Shown in pieces: positions 13,373-22,803 of a DNA stretch of 64,000 nucleotides. The stretch is from positions 130,006-194,005 of the forward strand of contig FIZJ01000011.1 of NCBI GenBank assembly GCA_900019385.1. Direction: 5' to 3'. The DNA is from an uncultured Clostridia bacterium (GTDB lineage: Bacteria; Bacillota; Limnochordia; Darwinibacteriales; DTU012). Numbering within the stretch: position 1 is the stretch's first letter; each line of letters starts with the position of its first letter. The translations under genes and the position numbers were made by a program. The notes beneath the pieces are model-generated. The model made no database searches. It was not told where the DNA came from and was given only the letters and a program-made list of their open reading frames with translations.

Positions 13373-16300
13373 ATGAGGAGAACCAGTTTTTTGGCACTGC
13401 TGCTTGCTTTGGCCTGTTTGAGCCTGGCAGGCGGTGCAGCTCAAGAAGCTGTGCCGGTGCCAGATCCCAATCTGATTCTCTGGTACACGTTTGACGAGGC
13501 GGACGGGCAGAGAATTGCCGATCATTCGGGCCGCGGCTTTGACGGCGAACTGCATGGCGAAGCCAGGCTGGATGCAGGCCGCGAAGGGAATGCCTTTGTG
13601 TTTAACGGTGTGGACAACTACATCGCCATGGGCAGTCATCTAGAACTGCAGCCTGCTGATCTGACGGTCGCGTTCTGGTTCAAGAAGACTGCCAGCCTGG
13701 CCGGGCAGGAAGGGATCATTGTCTGGGCAAAACCAAACGGCCGCTGGGACGGGAACGGATGGTACCTGACCATCAAAGATCAGTTCCATGAGACCAACCG
13801 GCCGGTCCTGCTGATGACCGACGGCAGCGCTGCCGCCTATGTCAGCGGCGAGGTGGATCAGTTTTACCCGCTGAACGAATGGGTTCATGTCGCTGTCACC
13901 CTGGATTCGCGTTCCGGAACAGCCGCTGTCTACCGGAACGGCATACCTCAGGAAGTGTATCTGACGGGAGTGCCGAAGATCACAGCGGCCGCGGATCCCA
14001 AATGGTTCGGTTTCAACTCGCCTTCGTACGGCGGCGGGTACTTAAGGGGAGTGGTTGACGATTTCCGCATTTACGACATTGCCTTGTCTCCGGAAGCGGT
14101 GCGGGAATTGGCTGGGTTTTCGCCAGCAGACGTGGACGATGCTTCAGCCGCACGATTCCTTGCGCCTGCGGAAACTGTTCCGGAGACACTGCCAGAAGGA
14201 GGGATTGCTTTGAATTACAAGCCGTTTTCCTTGTCTCAGGTGAGACTGCTGGACGGGGTCTTTAAAGACATGATGGAGCTGAATGCCCAGTACCTGAAGA
14301 GCCTGGACTCAGACCGCCTGCTCCATATGTTCCGGGTCACAGCCGGGCTGCCATCCCACGCCCGCCCCTTGGGAGGCTGGGAAGCGCCCCACATGGAGAT
14401 CCGGGGCCATACCATGGGCCATTACCTTTCAGCCTGCGCTTTGCTTTACGCCAGCACAAACGATCAGGAGATCAAAGCCAAAGCCGACGCCATCATCGAG
14501 GAACTTAAAAAGTGCCAGGACGCCCTCGGCAGCGGCTACCTCTCCGCTTTTCCGGAAACACTGTTCGACCGCTTGGAAGCGGGGCAGAGTGTCTGGGTGC
14601 CCTGGTACACCATGCACAAGATCTTCGCCGGTTTGTATGACCAGTACGTCCACGCGGGAAATGAGACTGCCTGGGAGATACTGCTCAAGCTCACTGACTG
14701 GGCCAAGCGGCGCACCGACAAGTTGACCCCCGCCAAGATGACAGCGCTTCTCAATGTGGAATTCGGGGGCATGAACGAAGTACTGTACAACATCTACGCC
14801 ATTACCAAAGATCCTGCCCATCTGGAACTCGCCCACCGCTTCGATCACCGGGCAGTCCTCGATCCTTTGGCCAACGGCTGGGATAGGCTTGCGGGCCTGC
14901 ATGCCAACACCCAGATTCCCAAAGTGGTCGGCGCAGCCCGCCGCTATGAACTCACAGGAGATCCATGGGCATACGCCGCAGCCAAGAATTTCTGGGAACT
15001 GGTTGTGCATACCCGCAGCTATGCGACAGGGGGGAACAGTGTCAACGAGCATTTCGGGCCCGCCAACGAACTGGCCCATACCCTGGGAAACACCAATCAC
15101 GAGACATGCAACACCTACAACATGCTGCGCCTGACCCGCCATCTGTTCCAGTGGACTGGTGATCCGGCCTTCGCCGACTTCTACGAGCGGGCCTTGTTCA
15201 ACGGAATCCTTCCCACCATCAATCCCGAGACAGGGATGAAGATGTATTTTGTACCCATGGGCACAGGTTATTTCAAAGTGTTCCACACTCATGACAATTC
15301 CTTTTACTGCTGCACCGGGACCGGAATGGAATCCTTCGCCAAACTGGGCGACAGCATTTACTTCCACCAGGAAAAATCACTGTATGTGAACCTGTTCATC
15401 GCATCGAGGCTTGACTGGCGCGAGTTGGGAGTAGAGGTCGAGCAGAGGACTCAGTTCCCGGTGGAAGCAGGGACTTCGCTGGTGATCCACACTCAACAGC
15501 CGGTGGAGTTCGCCTTGAACATCCGAGTTCCCTATTGGGCGGTCAACGGGGTGACGGTGAGATACAACGGCCATGAACTGGAGTGCGAAGCGAAGCCTGG
15601 CGAATATCTCAAACTCGAGCATACTTGGCACGATCAAGACTGCTTGGAGATAGAAATGCCCATGTCGCTGCACATGTCGGCTTTGCCGGACAAACCGGAC
15701 CGAGTGGCCGTGATGTACGGGCCGCTGGTGTTGTGCGGCCTGCTGGGGAATGACAACATGCAAGTCTCGACCACCGGTGTCAGTGTCACCATTCCCAACC
15801 CTGGGCCAAAGCGCCGTTCGTACCTGAACATTCCGGAAGAGGAGAGGTATCAGGTGGACCAGTGGCTGCTGCCGGTGCCGGGCGAGGCACTGACCTTCAG
15901 GCTCAGGCCTGATCTGGGTGATCTGGTGTTCAAGCCGTTTTACCAGGTGTACCAGGAACGCTACGGCATCTACTGGGATCTGGGCGCGCCGGAACAGGTG
16001 GCCGTTCAGGAGCCGCAGCAGGAGCCGGTGGTGTGGTACAGGTTCGAGGCGGCTGAAGGCAGAACAGTGCTGGACAGCTCCGGCCGGGGCAACCACGGCG
16101 AGTTGGTGGGCGGCGCGTCCATCAAAACCGATGAGACAGGCATCAATTATCTGGAGCTGGACGGCGCAGGGGGCCATGTGCGTTTGCCCGGCGGGATCGT
16201 GAGCAGCATGGAACAGGCCACCATCAGCACCTGGGTGTACCTCTTTTCCAACCAGACTTGGGCTAGGATCTTTGATTTCGGCTCCGGCACCAACGTGAAC

Positions 16301-16684
16301 ATGTTCCTGACACCGGCAGCAGCTGGCAGTCCAGCACTGCGTTTTGCCATCACCACATCGGGAGCTGGGGGTGAAAGCCGGTTCGGGCGGCCGGCGAGGC
16401 TTGAGTCGAATCAGTGGGTGCATGTGGCCGTAACCATTGACCAGAATAAAGCCGAGCTCTATGTGAACGGCGCGGCGGCAGCCGTGTCCGAGCAAATCCA
16501 TACCTATCTGTGGGAGCTGGGGAACACAGCCCAGAATTATCTGGGCCGCTCTCAGTACTCGGCGGATCCTTATCTGCATGGGCGGCTGGCGGACTTCCGC
16601 CTTTACAACCGGGCTTTGAGTGCCGAAGAGATCAAGACCCTAGTCGACTCGACGGCGCCCGGTGCCGGCAGGGTTGAAGAGTAG
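13373..16684 (+). CDS. Secreted GH127-family glycosidase with two LamG domains (putative beta-L-arabinofuranosidase)
   Basis: A 1103-residue exported enzyme. The signal peptide covers about 1-23 and ends near GGAAQ. Next come a LamG/concanavalin-like domain (about 30-245), the DUF1680/GH127 catalytic (alpha/alpha)6 domain (about 275-780), and a second LamG domain (about 883-1085). The zinc/thiolate site of GH127 is visible: Glu577 and Cys579 in HETC, and Cys646-Cys647 in FYCCTG, matching the Glu-x-Cys and Cys-Cys ligands of characterised beta-L-arabinofuranosidases, in which one Cys is the nucleophile. It would release arabinose from plant-wall glycans or glycoproteins outside the cell, although other GH127 specificities are possible. 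It is a single-gene unit between two terminators, with no sugar transporter or regulator beside it. Confidence 0.9.
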   Translation: MRRTSFLALLLALACLSLAGGAAQEAVPVPDPNLILWYTFDEADGQRIADHSGRGFDGELHGEARLDAGREGNAFVFNGVDNYIAMGSHLELQPADLTVAFWFKKTASLAGQEGIIVWAKPNGRWDGNGWYLTIKDQFHETNRPVLLMTDGSAAAYVSGEVDQFYPLNEWVHVAVTLDSRSGTAAVYRNGIPQEVYLTGVPKITAAADPKWFGFNSPSYGGGYLRGVVDDFRIYDIALSPEAVRELAGFSPADVDDASAARFLAPAETVPETLPEGGIALNYKPFSLSQVRLLDGVFKDMMELNAQYLKSLDSDRLLHMFRVTAGLPSHARPLGGWEAPHMEIRGHTMGHYLSACALLYASTNDQEIKAKADAIIEELKKCQDALGSGYLSAFPETLFDRLEAGQSVWVPWYTMHKIFAGLYDQYVHAGNETAWEILLKLTDWAKRRTDKLTPAKMTALLNVEFGGMNEVLYNIYAITKDPAHLELAHRFDHRAVLDPLANGWDRLAGLHANTQIPKVVGAARRYELTGDPWAYAAAKNFWELVVHTRSYATGGNSVNEHFGPANELAHTLGNTNHETCNTYNMLRLTRHLFQWTGDPAFADFYERALFNGILPTINPETGMKMYFVPMGTGYFKVFHTHDNSFYCCTGTGMESFAKLGDSIYFHQEKSLYVNLFIASRLDWRELGVEVEQRTQFPVEAGTSLVIHTQQPVEFALNIRVPYWAVNGVTVRYNGHELECEAKPGEYLKLEHTWHDQDCLEIEMPMSLHMSALPDKPDRVAVMYGPLVLCGLLGNDNMQVSTTGVSVTIPNPGPKRRSYLNIPEEERYQVDQWLLPVPGEALTFRLRPDLGDLVFKPFYQVYQERYGIYWDLGAPEQVAVQEPQQEPVVWYRFEAAEGRTVLDSSGRGNHGELVGGASIKTDETGINYLELDGAGGHVRLPGGIVSSMEQATISTWVYLFSNQTWARIFDFGSGTNVNMFLTPAAAGSPALRFAITTSGAGGESRFGRPARLESNQWVHVAVTIDQNKAELYVNGAAAAVSEQIHTYLWELGNTAQNYLGRSQYSADPYLHGRLADFRLYNRALSAEEIKTLVDSTAPGAGRVEE

Positions 16685-16713
16685 CGTCAAGCAGGCCGAG
16701 CTGCGCCAAACGT

Positions 16714-16740
16714 AAAGGCCGGGCAGCCGGCCTTTTTCTT
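16714..16740 (+). terminator. Rho-independent terminator after GH127 gene
   Basis: AAAGGCCGG pairs with CCGGCCTTT around a GCAG tetraloop, followed by T-rich sequence. Confidence 0.88.
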
Positions 16741-16765
16741 TTGCCTTTTTCAGGGCATAACCACC

Positions 16766-16800
16766 CCACCCTTGTTCATATGTATGTGAAGTAAGGGTGG
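16766..16800 (+). promoter_or_regulatory. Inverted repeat covering the spoIID-like ribosome site
   Basis: CCACCCTT (16766-16773) is the exact complement of AAGGGTGG (16793-16800), with 19 bases between. The right arm contains the GGGTGG that serves as ribosome binding site for the gene at 16808, so the hairpin could hide it. The loop contains TCATATGTATG, which could also be part of a sporulation promoter. Confidence 0.45.
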
Positions 16801-16807
16801 TGCTCAC

Positions 16808-17758
16808 ATGAGGCGGAGGAGCAGGCGGAAGAGGCTTACACTTCTGAAATTGATCGCGGCGGCGGTTGTGATCCTGATCGGCATACCGCTGTTGTTTGTC
16901 TATGGTGTCAAAGTGCCTTGGAAGGCCAGGAATGTGCCTATGGTCAAGCTTTGGGATGTGAAGAACTCCCAACTGCTTTCCATGACTCTGGAGGAATACG
17001 TCAAAGGAGTAGTGGCAGCAGAAATGCCCGCCCACTTCCATCTTGAAGCTCTCAAAGCCCAGGCGGTGGTGGCCAGGACATACGCCTATCAGCGGATTGT
17101 GAACGATGTGAGGGTTCCCGATCACCCGGAGGCCCATCTGTCCACAGATTACTCCACCGGCCAAGCCTGGGTTTCCAGCGATGAGCTCAAAGACAGGTGG
17201 GGGTTGGTAGACTATCTGATCAATTGGAAAAAAATCAGCCAGGCTGTGGCACAGACTCAAGGAATGATAGCCACCTACCAAGGCAAGCCTATCCTGGCGG
17301 TATATCATTCAACCAGCGGCGGAAGGACCGAAAACTCCGAGCACTACTGGTCGGAAGCGCTGCCCTATCTGTGCAGTGTGGCCGATCCTTACGGGAATCA
17401 TTCCCCATATTATTACACAACGGCATCCTTTTCCACGGCCAAGTTCCTTGAGCTGATGGAACTGGATTCATTGGGCAAGGTCCAGGTACTGGAGCGTTAC
17501 CCATCGGGGCGGGTCAAGACAATGGAAGCGGGTGAAAAATGGTTCAGCGGCCGCGACGTCCGGCAGCGGCTTGGTTTGCGTTCCACGTGGTTTACTGTGC
17601 ATGCTGAAAGCGATCAGATCCATTTTTCCGTGTGGGGCTATGGGCACGGCGTAGGCATGAGCCAGTACGGCGCCGACGGCATGGCCCGGGCCGGGTATGA
17701 TTACCGGCAAATCCTCCAATACTACTATCAGGGCATTGCGTTGGAAAAGCTTTACTGA
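16808..17758 (+). CDS. spoIID: SpoIID-like lytic transglycosylase
   Basis: A 316-residue membrane-anchored protein with a basic N-terminus and one transmembrane helix (about 12-34), then the SpoIID domain. The catalytic glutamate is probably Glu72 in AAEMPAHF; other family motifs are AQAVVARTYA, YHSTSGG and GHGVGMSQYGA. In sporulation SpoIID cuts glycan strands freed of stem peptides by SpoIIP and drives forespore engulfment. The partner spoIIP is at 52027. Some SpoIID-domain proteins act outside sporulation, so the role is likely but not certain. The start may be masked by the inverted repeat just upstream. Confidence 0.88.
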   Translation: MRRRSRRKRLTLLKLIAAAVVILIGIPLLFVYGVKVPWKARNVPMVKLWDVKNSQLLSMTLEEYVKGVVAAEMPAHFHLEALKAQAVVARTYAYQRIVNDVRVPDHPEAHLSTDYSTGQAWVSSDELKDRWGLVDYLINWKKISQAVAQTQGMIATYQGKPILAVYHSTSGGRTENSEHYWSEALPYLCSVADPYGNHSPYYYTTASFSTAKFLELMELDSLGKVQVLERYPSGRVKTMEAGEKWFSGRDVRQRLGLRSTWFTVHAESDQIHFSVWGYGHGVGMSQYGADGMARAGYDYRQILQYYYQGIALEKLY

Positions 17759-17777
17759 TGGTGGAGGAGGGATATGG

Positions 17778-17993
17778 TTGCCTTACCGCAAGAAGCATGA
17801 TTACGAGCTGTACAAGCGGGAATTGGAGGAACAGCTCGATGCGATCCTGGATTGGGATGATTATGACCCCGAGCACTATGGGTGGGGGCAGGATTCCCGC
17901 ACAAGGCACATCCGCCGGGCCAATATGGAGCTCGCCAAGGAGTTAGCCATGGTTTCCATCCCCCACAAGACAAGGCGCTTTAGAAAACCTTGA
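17778..17993 (+). CDS. Small highly charged protein of unknown function
   Basis: A 71-residue protein starting at TTG 17778, which follows a strong GGAGGAGGG site at 17763-17771. It is rich in Lys, Arg, Asp and Glu. An N-terminal helical part (YKRELEEQLDAILDWDD) precedes a YDPEHYGWGQD centre and a basic C-terminus (TRRFRKP). No signal or membrane segment is visible. I do not recognise the family. It follows the spoIID-like gene by 19 bases and is probably co-transcribed with it, so a sporulation link is possible. The cysK -35 overlaps its stop codon. Confidence 0.6.
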   Translation: MPYRKKHDYELYKRELEEQLDAILDWDDYDPEHYGWGQDSRTRHIRRANMELAKELAMVSIPHKTRRFRKP

Positions 17994-18019
17994 CAACTGC
18001 ACGGCGGTAAACCTAAAAT
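17990..18019 (+). promoter_or_regulatory. Promoter of cysK
   Basis: TTGACA at 17990-17995, 18-base spacer, TAAAAT at 18014-18019. The start codon of cysK follows 20 bases later. Confidence 0.72.
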
Positions 18020-18039
18020 AGCCTAAAGGAGGGAGAGGA

Positions 18040-18960
18040 ATGCGAGCAGTCAACAGTATTCTTGATCTGGTAGGGCAGACTCCCTTGGTCAGGCTAAACC
18101 GAATGGGCCAGCCTGGTTCGGCCGAAATCTGGGCTAAGTTGGAATCGTTCAACCCTGCCGGCAGTGTCAAGGACAGGATTGCCTTAAGCATGATCCGCGC
18201 CGCTCTTGCAGAGGGAAGGCTTAAACCGGGCGGCGTGGTCGTGGAGCCTACAAGCGGCAACACCGGTATTGGGCTGGCGATGGTCTGCGCCGCCTTAGGC
18301 TACAGGCTGATCCTGTGCATGCCCGACACCATGTCGGTGGAACGGAGGAAGCTTCTGCAGGCGTATGGGGCGGAACTGGTCCTCACCCCCGGCAGCGAAG
18401 GTATGCGGGGCGCCATCAGCCGCGCGGTGGAAATAGCCGCCAAAACTCCCGGCGCATTTATGCCGCAGCAGTTTGAGAATCACGCCAATCCCCAGGTCCA
18501 CCGGGAGACTACAGCGGTGGAGATTCTGGAGCAGACGGAAGGGAAACTGGATGCCTTTGTATCCGGGATCGGCACCGGCGGCACTATCACCGGCGTAGGG
18601 GAGGTCATCAAGGAAAAGATTCCCCATGTGAAGGTGATTGCCGTTGAGCCTGACAACTCGCCGGTATTGTCTGGAGGCCAACCTGGGCCTCACCGGATCC
18701 AGGGCATCGGCGCCGGATTTGTGCCGAAGGTCTTGAACACATCGGTGTATGATCAGGTTATTCGTGTCAGAGACAGTGACGCTCTTGCCACAGCCGGCCG
18801 CTTGGCCAAAGAAGAAGGGATTCTGGCCGGCATTTCTTCGGGAGCTGCCGTTTTCGCGGCGCTTAAGGTGGCTCAGGAACTGGGCACCGGGAAAAAGGTG
18901 GTTGTCGTCCTTCCCGACACGGGAGAACGCTACTTGAGCATACCGGACATGTTCAGCTAG
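18040..18960 (+). CDS. cysK: Cysteine synthase A (O-acetylserine sulfhydrylase)
   Basis: PLP enzyme that makes cysteine from O-acetylserine and sulfide. At 306 residues it has the normal length. The PLP lysine is Lys44 in GSVKDR. The substrate loop TSGNTG, the phosphate-binding GTGGT loop and the ISSGAA motif are all present. GGAGGGAGAGG precedes the ATG. It has its own promoter and a terminator right after the stop, so it is a single-gene transcript. No cysE is adjacent. Confidence 0.95.
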   Translation: MRAVNSILDLVGQTPLVRLNRMGQPGSAEIWAKLESFNPAGSVKDRIALSMIRAALAEGRLKPGGVVVEPTSGNTGIGLAMVCAALGYRLILCMPDTMSVERRKLLQAYGAELVLTPGSEGMRGAISRAVEIAAKTPGAFMPQQFENHANPQVHRETTAVEILEQTEGKLDAFVSGIGTGGTITGVGEVIKEKIPHVKVIAVEPDNSPVLSGGQPGPHRIQGIGAGFVPKVLNTSVYDQVIRVRDSDALATAGRLAKEEGILAGISSGAAVFAALKVAQELGTGKKVVVVLPDTGERYLSIPDMFS

Positions 18961-18978
18961 ACAAGAGGGAACCGAGGC

Positions 18979-19004
18979 AAGAGGGAACTGGTTCCCTCTT
19001 TTTT
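18979..19004 (+). terminator. Rho-independent terminator after cysK
   Basis: AAGAGGGAA and TTCCCTCTT form a stem with a four-base loop, followed by six T. Confidence 0.9.
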
Positions 19005-19086
19005 GTGTTTCTGTCATTTCTTGGAGGAAAACCTGCCTGGACCAGGAAATTTAACAAGAGGCTGCAAAACAAGAGGTAATGAAATT

Positions 19087-19671
19087 ATGAAGATAGTTTT
19101 GGCATCCCAATCGCAGCGGCGGATTGATCTGCTCAAGCAGTTCGGTTTGGACTTCAAAGTGTGCGCCGCGGACATCGCGGAAGCGGCATGCGGGAGCCCA
19201 GAAAAAACAGCAGTCAACAACGCGGTCCTTAAAGCCAAGGCGGTTCTTGCCCAATATCCCGAGTGCCTGGTAATCGGAGCTGACACGGTGGTGGTCGCCA
19301 GGAATCAAATCTTGGGCAAACCCCGGGACAGGGACGAAGCCTTTGCCATGCTCCGCATGTTGAGCGGCGCGAAGCATCAGGTTTTGACCGGGGTGGCTCT
19401 GCTTACTGCCGATAGAGAAAAGTGTTTTTATGTGGCTACCGATGTCTGGATTCGCGAACTCGCCGCTTACGAAATTCGCACATATATAGATACGGGAGAA
19501 CCATTTGATAAAGCTGGCGGGTATGCCATTCAAGGAATCGGCGGTGCGTTTGTCGAATCTATATCAGGGTGTTACTACAATGTGGTAGGCTTGCCGATGC
19601 CGCGGTTATTGGTTGAACTGCGCGGTTTTGGAATCGATGTCTTTGCCCGGGGGAGCTGCAAGGAGGAATAG
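19087..19671 (+). CDS. maf: Maf-family nucleotide pyrophosphatase
   Basis: A 194-residue Maf protein, which hydrolyses non-canonical or methylated nucleoside triphosphates. In B. subtilis the gene lies in the same maf-radC-mreB order and affects septum formation. Family landmarks are LASQSQRR at the N-terminus, Asp66 in GADTVV, and the late GGYAIQG segment. ATG 19087 is preferred to an earlier in-frame start because the family N-terminus is MKxxLAS and AGAGGTAAT precedes it. The stop is one base before the GTG start of radC. Confidence 0.93.
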   Translation: MKIVLASQSQRRIDLLKQFGLDFKVCAADIAEAACGSPEKTAVNNAVLKAKAVLAQYPECLVIGADTVVVARNQILGKPRDRDEAFAMLRMLSGAKHQVLTGVALLTADREKCFYVATDVWIRELAAYEIRTYIDTGEPFDKAGGYAIQGIGGAFVESISGCYYNVVGLPMPRLLVELRGFGIDVFARGSCKEE

Positions 19672-19672
19672 T

Positions 19673-20359
19673 GTGAGTTTCAAGGTCATGATCAAGGACT
19701 TGCCTGTTCAGGAACGCCCGCGGGAAAGACTACTGCAGTACGGCCCGGAACAATTGTCCAACCGGGAACTGTTGGCAATTCTGCTGCAGACAGGGACACA
19801 GAACCAATCGGTGTTCGGCCTGGTGGATCAGCTCATGGCGCATTTTGGGTCGTTGCGGGACCTGGCCTGTGCCACTTACGAAGAGATGACGGCCATCAAA
19901 GGCATCGGGCCGGCAAAAGCCGCCCAGGTGCTGGCTGCTTTTGAGCTGGCCAAGCGGTTGAGCAACACTGGCCTCGAAGTGCGGGAAGTGATTCACAGCC
20001 CGCAGGATGCGGCCGAGATCGTCATCAACGAAATGAGCCTGCTCGATAGGGAGCATTTTGTAATTCTGATGCTGAACACCAAGCATGCGGTGATTGCCAG
20101 GAAAATCGTCTCCATCGGCCATCTCAACGCTTCCCTGGTGCACCCGCGGGAACTGTTCAAAGATGTGATCAAAAAAAGCAGCGCGGCAGTGATTCTGGTT
20201 CACAATCACCCCAGTGGGGACCCCACCCCCAGCGACGAGGACATCCGCGTCACAAAAAGACTGTGTGAAGCCGGGGAGCTTTTGGGGATCAAGGTCCTGG
20301 ACCACATAATCGTGGCGGGCGGACGCTATTTGAGCTTTCGCGAGCAGGGTTTAATCTAA
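19673..20359 (+). CDS. radC: RadC-family JAB1/MPN domain protein
   Basis: A 228-residue RadC protein. A helix-hairpin-helix region (IKGIGPAKA) is followed by the JAB/MPN metal-binding domain with [11 protein letters not shown] beginning at His177, which supplies two histidines and the aspartate of the zinc site. Despite the name, a direct repair role is not established for the family. GTG 19673 follows AAGGAGGAA inside the end of maf. The gene belongs to the maf-radC-mreBCD cluster. Confidence 0.94.
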   Translation: MSFKVMIKDLPVQERPRERLLQYGPEQLSNRELLAILLQTGTQNQSVFGLVDQLMAHFGSLRDLACATYEEMTAIKGIGPAKAAQVLAAFELAKRLSNTGLEVREVIHSPQDAAEIVINEMSLLDREHFVILMLNTKHAVIARKIVSIGHLNASLVHPRELFKDVIKKSSAAVILVHNHPSGDPTPSDEDIRVTKRLCEAGELLGIKVLDHIIVAGGRYLSFREQGLI

Positions 20360-20393
20360 GTTCAATAGGGACAAGCTGAAAGGAGATAAAAAC

Positions 20394-21413
20394 ATGTTTG
20401 GTCGCTTAGGAAGAGATATCGGCATCGATTTGGGAACTGCCAACACACTGGTTTATGTGCGGGGACGCGGCATTGTGATCGACGAACCATCTGTGGTGGC
20501 CCGGGACCAGGAAACCAAGGACATCCTGGCTGTCGGCAACAAAGCCAAGGAAATGGTAGGACGCACGCCTGGGAATATCGTTGCCATCAGGCCGCTGCGG
20601 GATGGAGTGATCGCCGATTTCGACACCACCGAGCGGATGCTCAGGGACTTTCTCAACCGGGCAAACCGGAGAATGGGCTGGGTGCGGCCGCGGGTTGTCA
20701 TAGCAGTCCCGTCCGGAGTCACAGAAGTGGAGAAGCGGGCGGTGATTGACGCAGCCATCTCTGCGGGAGCCAAGGATGCCAGGGTGGTGGAAGAACCCAT
20801 GGCGGCGGCCATTGGTGTCGGCCTGCCGGTGCAGGAACCAACGGGCAACATGATTGTGGATATCGGCGGCGGCACGACGGAAGTGGCTGTGATCTCCCTG
20901 GGCGGCATTGTTGTGCACCGTTCCATCAGGATCGGCGGCGATGAGATGGACGATTCCATCATCCAGTACATCCGCCGTCATTACAACCTCCTGATCGGCG
21001 AACGGACAGCGGAGATCATCAAGAAGACCATCGGTACAGCTTGTCCCCAGGAGACGGAAAGTTCACAGGAAGTGCGGGGCCGCGATCTGGTGACGGGGCT
21101 GCCGAAGACGATCACCATCACCTCCGAGCAGGTGCGGGAAGCTTTGGCAGAACCCATAGCCGCCATTGTGGAAGGTGTGAAGGTGACCCTGGAGCAGACG
21201 CCGCCGGAATTGGCGGCGGACATCATGGACCGGGGTATCGTGATGGCAGGCGGAGGCGCCCTTTTGACCGGTCTTGATCAGCTGATCGCCAGCGAGACCG
21301 GGATGCCGGTTCACGTGACCGAAGAACCGCTGAAAGCGGTGGTGAAAGGTACAGGTATTGTTTTGGAGCACTATGATTTGCTGAAGCGGATCATGATTGG
21401 GCCAAAGAAATAA
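20394..21413 (+). CDS. mreB: Rod shape-determining protein MreB
   Basis: Actin-like ATPase of 339 residues that forms membrane-bound filaments guiding lateral wall synthesis. The N-terminal phosphate loop [11 protein letters not shown], the second phosphate motif [16 protein letters not shown] and the adenosine motif [10 protein letters not shown] are visible. The N-terminal MFGRLGRD could insert in the membrane. AAAGGAG precedes the ATG. It heads the block mreB-mreC-mreD-mrdA-minC-minD-minE. Confidence 0.97.
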   Translation: MFGRLGRDIGIDLGTANTLVYVRGRGIVIDEPSVVARDQETKDILAVGNKAKEMVGRTPGNIVAIRPLRDGVIADFDTTERMLRDFLNRANRRMGWVRPRVVIAVPSGVTEVEKRAVIDAAISAGAKDARVVEEPMAAAIGVGLPVQEPTGNMIVDIGGGTTEVAVISLGGIVVHRSIRIGGDEMDDSIIQYIRRHYNLLIGERTAEIIKKTIGTACPQETESSQEVRGRDLVTGLPKTITITSEQVREALAEPIAAIVEGVKVTLEQTPPELAADIMDRGIVMAGGGALLTGLDQLIASETGMPVHVTEEPLKAVVKGTGIVLEHYDLLKRIMIGPKK

Positions 21414-21440
21414 GTTTAGAAGCGGCTGTAAGGAGGTGAA

Positions 21441-22271
21441 GTGGTCTTGTCCCGAAAATCCAGACGCTTGCGGGCGATCGTGATCCTGATCATGATTGTC
21501 GCCGTTGCCGGGAGTATCCACTTCACTTCTCGCTCCCGCCCTCAGGCTACTGTCGCCGAACAGGCAATCCGCGATCTTCTGGCGCCTCTGCAGACACTGT
21601 TCATGCGTCTTTCCCAGATGGTTCACGGCTTCTTCGCTTCGTTGGGGCAGATCGGCAATCTGCAGCAGGAGAATGCCCGGCTGAAGGCAGAGATTCTGGA
21701 GCTCGAGCGGCAGCTGTACGAAATGGCCGACTACAAGCGGGAAAACGAATGGCTCCGGGAAGCACTGGAGTTTAAGAAACAGGAATCATACCAGATGCTG
21801 GTCTGCGAGGTGATCGGCAGGTCGCCCACCAACCTCTTCAACACGATTACCATCAACCGCGGCAGCAGCAGCGGTGTGGCCCAGGGAATGGCGGTTATGT
21901 CCGGGAACGGCGTTGTGGGCACAGTGCAGAGTGTCACAGCCACTACCGCCACAGTGATTCTCGCCACAGACGCCCGCAGTGCGATTGGCGGCATGGTCCA
22001 GCATTCCGGCGATTTGGTGCTGATCGAAGGCGATCCTGAGTATTCGGGCATGCTTCTGGCCAAGCCGCTGTCTAAAGATGTGCAGCTTGAGGTGGGAGAT
22101 GTCCTTGTCACATCCGGGCTGTCCCAGTATTTCCCCAAAGGGCTGCCCATAGGCAAAGTGGCGGAAATCGTACCCAGCCGCTATCAGCTGTCGTTCACGG
22201 CATATATCGAGCCTTTTGTGGATTTCAGCAGGCTGGAGTACGTTTTCATTTTGCTCGGGGAACCGAAGTAG
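21441..22271 (+). CDS. mreC: Rod shape-determining protein MreC
   Basis: A 276-residue membrane protein with a basic N-terminus, one transmembrane helix (about 9-27), a coiled coil (about 68-110, rich in Glu, Leu and Arg), and a beta-rich periplasm-facing domain with the NRGSSSGVAQGM segment. It links MreB to PBP2 in the elongasome. The GTG follows AGGAGGTGA closely; a TTG six bases later is an alternative start. The stop directly abuts the start of mreD. Confidence 0.94.
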   Translation: MVLSRKSRRLRAIVILIMIVAVAGSIHFTSRSRPQATVAEQAIRDLLAPLQTLFMRLSQMVHGFFASLGQIGNLQQENARLKAEILELERQLYEMADYKRENEWLREALEFKKQESYQMLVCEVIGRSPTNLFNTITINRGSSSGVAQGMAVMSGNGVVGTVQSVTATTATVILATDARSAIGGMVQHSGDLVLIEGDPEYSGMLLAKPLSKDVQLEVGDVLVTSGLSQYFPKGLPIGKVAEIVPSRYQLSFTAYIEPFVDFSRLEYVFILLGEPK

Positions 22272-22793
22272 GTGCAGCGGATGGCAGTCTTGATTTACAC
22301 AATCATTATTATCCTCGCTTTGGTGATACAGACAACCGTCTTCGCCGCATCGTCCGTTTTCGCAGTCGTTCCCGATTTGATTCTGGTACTGGTTGTCTTG
22401 TTTAGTTTGATCAACGGGCCGGGTTTTGGGGCCAAGTTCGGCTTTCTGGCTGGTTTGGGATTGGATCTGTTCGTAGGCCAGATGATTGGGCTTAACGCCG
22501 TGACCAAGATGATGATCGGCGCTGTGGTAGGTCTAATGGCGCTGCGGTTCTACAAGGAGAATTATGTCGTGCCGCTGGCCAGTGTCCTAGTGGCCACCCT
22601 TGCCGATCAATTGCTGTACGGGTTGGGGATGGCTTTCTTTGGCGTGCCTGTGCCCGTGCGATACCTCCTGGAACAGGTTTTGCTCCCTCTACTTTTATAC
22701 AACGGAATTTTGAGCCTGCTGCTGTACGTACGCCTTTATTATTTCAACAAGAAGATTTTTTATTGGGACGAGATTTTCAGGCGATCGAGGTGA
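22272..22793 (+). CDS. mreD: Rod shape-determining protein MreD
   Basis: A 173-residue integral membrane protein with about five hydrophobic helices, including the PDLILVLVVLF helix and the GFLAGLGLDL motif of the family. It is an elongasome component. GTG 22272 follows the mreC stop without any gap, implying coupled translation. An ATG nine bases later is an alternative start. Confidence 0.9.
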   Translation: MQRMAVLIYTIIIILALVIQTTVFAASSVFAVVPDLILVLVVLFSLINGPGFGAKFGFLAGLGLDLFVGQMIGLNAVTKMMIGAVVGLMALRFYKENYVVPLASVLVATLADQLLYGLGMAFFGVPVPVRYLLEQVLLPLLLYNGILSLLLYVRLYYFNKKIFYWDEIFRRSR

Positions 22794-22803
22794 ACACAGA
22801 ATC

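Noticed and set aside
15377-16579. A 400-codon minus-strand open frame opposite the GH127 gene
   Set aside because: Antisense shadow in a third-position GC-rich coding region, with no supporting motif.
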